This document shows, piece by piece, positions 5,898-11,262 of a stretch of 11,262 nucleotides of DNA. The translations under genes and the position numbers were made by a program. Positions within the stretch are counted from its first letter, which is position 1. Each line of letters starts with the position of its first letter. Source of the DNA: Candidatus Aminicenantes bacterium UBA4820 (GTDB taxonomy: Bacteria; Acidobacteriota; UBA4820); contig DHFQ01000123.1 in NCBI GenBank assembly GCA_002402325.1, forward strand, positions 1 to 11,262, written 5' to 3'. A model generated the notes under the pieces. It ran no database searches. It was not told where the DNA came from and saw only the letters and a program-made list of their open reading frames with translations.

Positions 5898-8800
5898 CTA
5901 TTTAATGTTTGAAGGATCGAGCTCAGCCACATTTATCTGGTGGGCGAATCCTTTGAACTCTCGCATAACTGGCTGATCGTAAGGGTAAATTTCTTTTGTC
6001 GCCACATAGACAGGGAAACTAACAAGGATTTTTCCCGGAGTGCAACCCGTTTCCAGCCTTGATGCGAGGTTCACAGCCGACCCGAGGGCTGTGTATTCCA
6101 TTAGATGGCTTGAACCCATATTACCAACAGTTGCGTAGTCTTGAGAGATGCCAAGCCTCAATTTCAAGGTGTGGTCTATCCCGGAATTGAGCCATTTCTT
6201 CTCAAGCTCGAACATCTTCTTCTGCATAAAGACTGCCGCTTCTACAGCCCTTATTGCCTGTTCTTGAGCTTCCATCTTTGCCGGAGCGCCGAAAAAAGCC
6301 ATGATTCCATCACCCATGAATCTCGCTATTGTGCCGTCTTTCGATTCTATGATGTTTGCCATTTCTGTAAGGTATTCATTTATCACTCTGTCGACTACTT
6401 CTGGTTCGCTTTTGTCACTGAAGGTAGAGAATCCCAGAAGGTCCCCGAACATAATAGTCAGCCGTCTTCTCTCCGTGGATAGTTCAGACTCCGAAGACCC
6501 TTTTGTTGTCCTGATGTTTTCAATTACATGTTGGGAATGATACCTGGCAAGTGTTCTTCCAATGCGGAAATTCACCAGAGCAACTGCCGTGAAATGATAG
6601 ATAAGACCTCCAATAATTAAGATCAAAAAAATGATAAGAAAATAAAAAAGCCATGTTTGGTGAAACTGAGGTTTGAGTGTGAATGGGATATTTATGCCGC
6701 GTTCGTTCCAGAGTCCGTCATTGTTGCAGGCTTTGACATGGAAAGTGTATTTTCCGGGGGCTATATTAGTATATGTCGCAACTCTATCCCTTAAAGCAGG
6801 AAGGTCTATCCATTCTTTGTCGTGCCCTTCAAGCATGTATTTGAACCGAACCTTTTCAGGAACAAGGAAACTGAGCGCAGTGAACTTAAACTCTATTCTG
6901 TCGCTGCCGGGTGGGGCATCAACCCCCTCTTCAATTTGAAAAGTCTTTCCATCTATTCGGACTTCTTCAATAACGACTTGAGGAGGAACATCGTTGTACC
7001 TTAAACGCAGTGGATCTATACACACTACTCCCCTTATTGTTGGAAACCAAAGGACGCCATCCTTTGTCTTCCAACCGGCAGGCTGTGTTCCTCCCGTGCA
7101 CTCGGCGTTCTTCATTCCGTCTGCTTTGCCGAAGGAAGTGCATGAAATACTTGTAATTTTTTTAGCAGCAAACTCCTCCAAATTGCCCTTAGATACCTTG
7201 AAAATACCCTTGTTGCAACTCATCCACAGGTTGTTCTGGCCGTCTTCCAGCACCTGAAATATTACATCCGATAATAGCCCATCACTCATCGTGAACTTAT
7301 CGAATTTTTCGTCTTTGTATCTGAAGAGTCCACCTCCACGCGTTCCGATCCATATATTTCCCTCTTTGTCCTCGTGCAACGCCCGTATAAAAGGGTTGGA
7401 AAGACCATCCTTTTCCGAGAAGACCCTAAATTTTCCGTCCTTGTACAAATTGAGACCTGCTCCTCCAGTTCCTACCCACAGGTTTCCCTGGCGGTCTTCC
7501 ATAATGGCTCTTATGTATTCTTCTGAAAGACCATCAGAGGTTCGCAACGCACCAATTTTGCCGTTCTTGATGTAGTTCAGCCCTCCACCGTTGGTACCAA
7601 TCCAGATTGTCCCTTGCCTGTCTTCAAAAAGCGAGAAAACGCTTAGATTAGTCAATCCCTCTCCTGTACCAAAATTCGTGAATCTTCCATCCCTGAGCTG
7701 TGATAATCCAGCATCGGTTCCAATCCAGATGCTTCCTTCGCGATCTTCAAGAATAGTATTAATAAAGTTGTCGGGTAGCCCGTTCTGCTGGTTGTAGACA
7801 AGGAATTTCCCGTTACTAAAACAATTTAGCCCATCATCTGTTCCGATCCAGATATTTTTTAATGAATCTTCGTAGATAACCCAGCAGGAATTACTGGAGA
7901 GCCCTGACAAAACATCATAGGAAGTGAACTTTGCATCTTTGAACCTATTTAAACCACCACCAAAGGTTCCGACCCAGAGGCTTCCCTCTTTATCTTCGAA
8001 GATTGACCAGACGGTGTTGTCAGAAAGACCGTCCTTCACCATGTATGACTCAAACTTACCATCTCTGAACCTGGCAATGCCTCCAGGCTCGAAGCCTATC
8101 CACAAACTCCCGTCACGGTCTTCGTACAAAGATCGGACATCCTTTGCTGGAAGCCCTTCTTCAATTCCCCATTTATTGAAAATCCCCTTTTTATAGGCGC
8201 AAAGCCCGCCACCTATTGTTCCTATCCAGAGCGTCCCGTCGGATCCCTCAAGCAGACAACCTATTTCGTTTTTTGGAAGTCCATTCTCCACCGTAAAATT
8301 ACTGAACCTGCCTTTTTCGTATTTGCTAAGGCCTGTTGGAGTCCCTATCCAGATAACTCCTCCACCTGTCGTTGCAACTGAAGTTGTCCTATCAGAGGGA
8401 AGGCCATCTTTTGTTGTGAAAGTGGTGAATTTCCCTTCTTTCATCATACTTGCCCCTGCATTGGTAGCAACCCAGAGCGCTCCAGCCGAATCTATGGAGA
8501 TTGAGTTACAGCGGTTATTTCCAAGACCATTATTAGTAGTATATTGCTGGAACTTTCCCTTGTGGAAACTCATAACTCCGTTGTAGGTTGCCATCCATAA
8601 TCGGCCTTCCCTGTCTTCACAAAGAGAACTTATGTCCTCAGAGTTGAGCTGCACAAAATTCACTCCATCAAATCTTACCAGCCCTTCCTGAGTGCCAAGC
8701 CACAAATACCCATCCTTTGACTGGAGGATCGTTTGTACTGAAGATTGAGGAAGGGTGGTTTCGCTAGTCCACGCTTCGTGGGTGTACTGTTTGATGCTTT

Positions 8801-8921
8801 TAGTCGGATCAAGAGTGTAGGTTTGTAATGTTGTACCAAAAAATATGAGGAGTAGAATCCACTTCCATCCACTGATTGGGTATGCAAGTTTTATTGTATC
8901 AGGTAGAAATTCTTTGTTCAT
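5898..8921 (-). CDS. Receptor nucleotidyl cyclase: 14 propeller repeats, Y_Y_Y, TM, class III cyclase
   Basis: This 1007-residue membrane receptor probably senses a ligand outside the membrane and makes cAMP or cGMP inside. Residues 18-36 are a signal anchor or signal peptide. About 60-630 hold 14 repeats of roughly 41 residues with the core (L/I)W(I/V)GT, at Trp 74, 109, 150, 191, 232, 274, 316, 358, 399, 440, 482, 524, 566 and 625. These are Reg_prop blades, enough for two seven-bladed propellers. A Y_Y_Y domain (about 685-750) and a membrane helix (757-778) follow. A linker like that of other bacterial cyclases (LARYHSQHVIENI) leads to the catalytic domain (818-1003). Metal-binding Asp827 and Asp871 and transition-state Asn951/Arg955 are present. 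The base-selecting Lys and Asp are replaced by Arg867 and Glu942. The ATG has only a weak ribosome binding site. GC is near 50%, well above its neighbours. No neighbouring gene is obviously its partner. Confidence 0.93.
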   Translation of the reverse strand: MNKEFLPDTIKLAYPISGWKWILLLIFFGTTLQTYTLDPTKSIKQYTHEAWTSETTLPQSSVQTILQSKDGYLWLGTQEGLVRFDGVNFVQLNSEDISSLCEDREGRLWMATYNGVMSFHKGKFQQYTTNNGLGNNRCNSISIDSAGALWVATNAGASMMKEGKFTTFTTKDGLPSDRTTSVATTGGGVIWIGTPTGLSKYEKGRFSNFTVENGLPKNEIGCLLEGSDGTLWIGTIGGGLCAYKKGIFNKWGIEEGLPAKDVRSLYEDRDGSLWIGFEPGGIARFRDGKFESYMVKDGLSDNTVWSIFEDKEGSLWVGTFGGGLNRFKDAKFTSYDVLSGLSSNSCWVIYEDSLKNIWIGTDDGLNCFSNGKFLVYNQQNGLPDNFINTILEDREGSIWIGTDAGLSQLRDGRFTNFGTGEGLTNLSVFSLFEDRQGTIWIGTNGGGLNYIKNGKIGALRTSDGLSEEYIRAIMEDRQGNLWVGTGGAGLNLYKDGKFRVFSEKDGLSNPFIRALHEDKEGNIWIGTRGGGLFRYKDEKFDKFTMSDGLLSDVIFQVLEDGQNNLWMSCNKGIFKVSKGNLEEFAAKKITSISCTSFGKADGMKNAECTGGTQPAGWKTKDGVLWFPTIRGVVCIDPLRLRYNDVPPQVVIEEVRIDGKTFQIEEGVDAPPGSDRIEFKFTALSFLVPEKVRFKYMLEGHDKEWIDLPALRDRVATYTNIAPGKYTFHVKACNNDGLWNERGINIPFTLKPQFHQTWLFYFLIIFLILIIGGLIYHFTAVALVNFRIGRTLARYHSQHVIENIRTTKGSSESELSTERRRLTIMFGDLLGFSTFSDKSEPEVVDRVINEYLTEMANIIESKDGTIARFMGDGIMAFFGAPAKMEAQEQAIRAVEAAVFMQKKMFELEKKWLNSGIDHTLKLRLGISQDYATVGNMGSSHLMEYTALGSAVNLASRLETGCTPGKILVSFPVYVATKEIYPYDQPVMREFKGFAHQINVAELDPSNIK

Positions 8922-9341
8922 TATAATATTTTACTACATTTGTCCAAAATAAATCCTTGTACAAACTCAGTCAACTTGTTCTGATGATATTGTGAGTAAA
9001 TTAGCAAAAGAAACATTAGACAAGCCTGCGGTTTTTTAAGGTAAATTCTATTGCGGTTTTAAGAGGCACAGTTTTATGAGCCCCTCATCACGATTGCACC
9101 CGATAAGAAATAAAACGACTTCACTCTATTACTCAGCCAATGCTCCGCCTAAGGATCTCAAAAAATGGTAGTCTTGATACCACTTCCGAACTCCCCGTTT
9201 TTTTAAGTTTGGCATTTTCAATTTCATATTATTTTGGGCAACACTTCTATTTTTTTCAGAATTAGTAGTGTCTCTGTCGCAAACTTTTTAATACACTTTT
9301 TCCAAATCGCCTTAAATAACATACTTTTGACAATTGTTTTA
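8922..9341. other. Gene-free stretch between cyclase and nitroreductase genes
   Basis: No open frame here has a ribosome binding site or recognisable protein features; reading frames in all directions are broken by stops. A 9-base direct repeat, TGCGGTTTT, occurs at 9027-9035 and 9052-9060 with related flanks. On the minus strand short peptide-like stretches separated by stops could be gene debris, but I cannot name a source. No GC-rich hairpin followed by a T-run marks the end of the nitroreductase operon. Confidence 0.55.
8946..8974 (-). promoter_or_regulatory. Possible promoter for the cyclase receptor gene
   Basis: On the minus strand TTGACT (8969-8974) and TATTTT (8946-8951) are separated by 17 bases. 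The -35 is five of six to consensus but the -10 only four of six. Transcription would start near 8939, giving a leader of under 20 bases, which fits the absence of a good ribosome binding site before ATG 8921. AT-rich sequence gives such matches often, so this is tentative. Confidence 0.3.
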
Positions 9342-9857
9342 TTACTCGAGAATTAACTCCTTCAACTCTTTTCTCTTTTTCGCTCTCGCTTTATCATCTG
9401 GATAACCTATCGGGAGAAAGCCCACGCAAATATATTTCTTTTTATCCGCATTTATTGCACTCAAGACATATTCGTTGTCAAAAGCACCAATCCAGCATGA
9501 GCCAAGCCCAAGCTCTTCAGTAGCGAGATGGGCTGTGTATAAAGCAATTGTTGCATCCTGAATGGAATATAGTTGCTCGCCTCTATCGCCATAATGCTTT
9601 TTTGCCTCTTCTGGATGAGCAAGAAAGGCTATAACAATGGGCGCCTGTGCTATAAATTTCTGTCCAAAACTTGCTTTAACAAGATGTTCTTTTACTTCCC
9701 TGTCTTTAATTATCTTAATTTTGTATGATTGAATATTTCCAGCTGAGGGTGCAATCCTTACTGCTTCAAGAATTTTATCGAGCAACTCTTGCGGAATCTC
9801 TTTCTCTTTAAACGAACGGACTGATCTTCTTTTTTGCATGAGTTCCAAAAAATCCAT
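9342..9857 (-). CDS. Nitroreductase-family FMN oxidoreductase
   Basis: This 171-residue flavoprotein has the compact nitroreductase fold, which acts as a homodimer with FMN at the interface. RRSVRSF (10-16) gives the phosphate-binding arginines, APSAGNIQSY (36-45) is the flavin-contacting loop, GLGSCWIGAF (117-126) is the conserved central strand and LPIGYP (148-153) is the closing motif. The family uses NAD(P)H to reduce nitroaromatics, quinones or flavins, and some members dehalogenate or act in cofactor metabolism. The substrate cannot be told from sequence. It follows pfp with 5 bases between stop and start, and its AAAGGAG ribosome binding site lies within the last codons of pfp, so both are translated from one message. 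The length is at the short end of the family but complete. Confidence 0.9.
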   Translation of the reverse strand: MDFLELMQKRRSVRSFKEKEIPQELLDKILEAVRIAPSAGNIQSYKIKIIKDREVKEHLVKASFGQKFIAQAPIVIAFLAHPEEAKKHYGDRGEQLYSIQDATIALYTAHLATEELGLGSCWIGAFDNEYVLSAINADKKKYICVGFLPIGYPDDKARAKKRKELKELILE

Positions 9858-9862
9858 TTTTA

Positions 9863-11035
9863 TTACTCCTTTATAGAATAAGACAAAATCTCTTTCAATT
9901 TGTAAAGGTCGCTTTGTCTATCAATTAGCCTTATTTTTGTGTAAAGAGTTTGAGGATCAACAAGTTCAGAAAAGGGAACTGCCTTTATTGTAAAATCAGC
10001 CTCTACGCTGACCATAGAGCCAAATTTCCCTTCACTCATCAATCTATACCCTCCGTAGCCGAGCATTGAACCTAAAACTATATCGTATGAGATTGGAGGT
10101 GATGTTCTCGTCTCATAGCCAATCTGCTTTGCGTTGATCCTCTTTTCCTTTCCTGTTTTATTCTGATATATTTCCTTTGCCTTTTTTGCAAGTATTTTGT
10201 AAAGTTCAGCCGTCCCATAATAGACATTACCGTGTTTGTCAATCTCTTTAGGCTTAAATTCATCTTCAAGTTTATCAGCAAGCCCTTCCGCCACACATAT
10301 CAAGCCACCTTTCAATCCTTTTTTCTCTCTTTCAATGATTATATCTGCAATTTTCTCTGAAAGTGTGTCAGGATTAAATGTTCCATCAATGTCTTCTGCA
10401 CCAACTATTATAAATGCCTCTCCGCAAATTCCTGCCGCATAAGTTATAAATCCTGCCTTTCTTCCCATAAGTTCGACTATGAAATAACTATTTGTCGATT
10501 CCGCATCAGATTTTAAAGTTAAAAGCGGAACTTTTGCAGAATCAACTGCTGTCCAGAAACCAAATGTCCACGCTATTCCATAGTAGTCGTTATCAATTGT
10601 CTTAGGAATATGAACCGTTTTCACCCCAGTCTGGTAAAGAAAATTTGATGTCTTTAAAGTATCATCGCCGCCAATCGTTATTAAAGCATCAACGGAAAGT
10701 TTTTCAAGTTTATCCTTTATCAACCTCAACTTTGCAGTTTTCCCTGGATCCTTTAAATCTTCAGCCTTTTTAATATCCTTACCCGGATTTGCCCTTGATG
10801 TCCTTATCCACACTCCTCTTTCGTTTCTCAGGCACGAAATCCACTCTTTCAAAAATGTGTAGTGTTCATTTTCTTTAAGTTCTAAATTTTCCTTTTCAAG
10901 ATGAGAAAATCCATCATAAAAGCCAATTACTTCAATTCCATTTTTAAGGAAAGAAAGTGTTGCAGATGAAATCACAGCATTAGCCGCAGGAGCTGGTCCT
11001 CCTGAAAAAACCATTCCAATTTTTTTCAAAACCAT
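9863..11035 (-). CDS. pfp: Phosphofructokinase, PPi-dependent type
   Basis: This is a 390-residue cytoplasmic enzyme converting fructose 6-phosphate to the 1,6-bisphosphate. The opening MVFSGGPAPAANAVI is the phosphate-donor loop. IGGDDT (121-126) carries Asp at the position that is Gly in ATP-using enzymes, and PKTIDND (144-150) carries Lys in place of Gly with catalytic Asp148. Both changes are the accepted markers of pyrophosphate-dependent phosphofructokinases, whose reaction is reversible and saves ATP. TSRANPG and MGRKAGF (190-196) contact the sugar phosphate. The length fits the shorter PPi-type clade. TAGGAGG lies 5 bases before ATG 11035. It heads a two-gene operon with the nitroreductase. 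A donor other than PPi, such as polyphosphate, is possible in rare relatives. Confidence 0.92.
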   Translation of the reverse strand: MVLKKIGMVFSGGPAPAANAVISSATLSFLKNGIEVIGFYDGFSHLEKENLELKENEHYTFLKEWISCLRNERGVWIRTSRANPGKDIKKAEDLKDPGKTAKLRLIKDKLEKLSVDALITIGGDDTLKTSNFLYQTGVKTVHIPKTIDNDYYGIAWTFGFWTAVDSAKVPLLTLKSDAESTNSYFIVELMGRKAGFITYAAGICGEAFIIVGAEDIDGTFNPDTLSEKIADIIIEREKKGLKGGLICVAEGLADKLEDEFKPKEIDKHGNVYYGTAELYKILAKKAKEIYQNKTGKEKRINAKQIGYETRTSPPISYDIVLGSMLGYGGYRLMSEGKFGSMVSVEADFTIKAVPFSELVDPQTLYTKIRLIDRQSDLYKLKEILSYSIKE

Positions 11036-11262
11036 TTTAACCTCCTAAAGATAATATTTTACAACATTGAATAAAAAATTAAAAATGAAACAACACGATT
11101 TTCCCAAAATCAGGCATTGATTTATATCTTTATTGGATGGTTACGGGAACCAACGGCGACGGGCAACCTGCTTTGTCGTCATTCAGATTGCTTCTTCATA
11201 GGTTATACCCCTGATGAACCTCCCTTTTCGCAATTACTTAAAAATGATTAACGGGGGTCAAA
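11036..11262. other. Upstream region of pfp, unassigned
   Basis: The first 60 bases (11041-11100) are AT-rich and hold TAAAAT and TATTAT on the minus strand as possible -10 elements, but no good -35, so I do not place a promoter. From about 11140 the sequence becomes richer in G and C, with two similar runs, ACGGGAACC and ACGGGCAACC. It has no usable open frame or recognisable RNA. It could be the leader of the pfp message or the tail of an element beyond the window. Confidence 0.4.

Noticed and set aside
5650..5976. Plus-strand open frame of 108 codons
   Set aside because: It overlaps the end of the cyclase gene antisense, has no ribosome binding site and reads as low-complexity Phe/Ser-rich sequence from AT-rich DNA.
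6994..8586. Regularly spaced repeated DNA words and several short plus-strand open frames, at first suggesting tandem repeats or a repeat array
   Set aside because: The period of about 123-126 bases is the coding of 41-42 residue propeller blades on the minus strand. The plus-strand frames are its antisense shadows, without ribosome binding sites.
9150..9200. Short hairpin GGTA...TACC followed at a distance by a T-run, considered as a terminator
   Set aside because: The stem has only four base pairs and the T-run is about 20 bases away, so it does not fit an intrinsic terminator.

Overview
The window is a low-GC (roughly 33-40% in most genes) bacterial segment. It carries the end of a respiratory complex I operon, a compact seven-gene arsenic/thiol operon, one very large membrane-spanning nucleotidyl cyclase receptor of clearly different base composition, and a two-gene operon for a PPi-type phosphofructokinase and a nitroreductase. 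The Shine-Dalgarno sites, an ArsR repressor and a Reg_prop/Y_Y_Y sensor are all bacterial. A PPi-type phosphofructokinase and thiol-based metalloid chemistry would suit an anaerobic or facultative Gram-negative organism, but the sequence alone does not let me name the phylum.

Layout. 1-1624 (+): the 3' end of nuoL, then nuoN, which closes a nuo operon; no nuoM lies between them. 1648-5297 (-): arsR, an ArsP/DUF318-type permease, a tiny zinc-ribbon protein, a thioredoxin-like protein, an ArsF-like exported CxxC protein, an ArsG/CcdA-like membrane protein and a thioredoxin-coupled arsenate reductase. Genes 3 to 6 overlap or abut by a few bases, and a near-consensus promoter overlapped by an imperfect palindrome sits just upstream of arsR. 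5390-5897 is AT-rich and empty of convincing genes. 5898-8921 (-): a 1007-residue receptor with 14 propeller repeats, a Y_Y_Y domain, a membrane segment and a class III adenylate/guanylate cyclase domain. 8922-9341 is non-coding and looks degenerate. 9342-11035 (-): pfp followed by a nitroreductase-family flavoprotein. 11036-11262 is a leader or intergenic stretch with nothing assignable.

How the genes may work together. In the arsenic operon, ArsR should release the promoter when trivalent arsenicals bind its CxC site. ArsC reduces arsenate using thioredoxin thiols. The thioredoxin-like protein (cytoplasm), the ArsG/CcdA-like protein (membrane, with a Cys-Pro pair in each half) and the ArsF-like protein (exported CxxC) read as a possible transmembrane dithiol relay as well as the known arsEFG-type gene set. 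The ArsP-like permease would export trivalent organic arsenicals. The cyclase receptor stands apart: its GC is near 50%, it has AT-rich flanks, and the two residues that normally choose the nucleobase are altered to Arg and Glu.

The most notable points are the propeller-Y_Y_Y-cyclase fusion with its altered base-selecting residues, the possible dithiol relay in the arsenic operon, and a soluble beta-rich insert in the ArsP-like permease.
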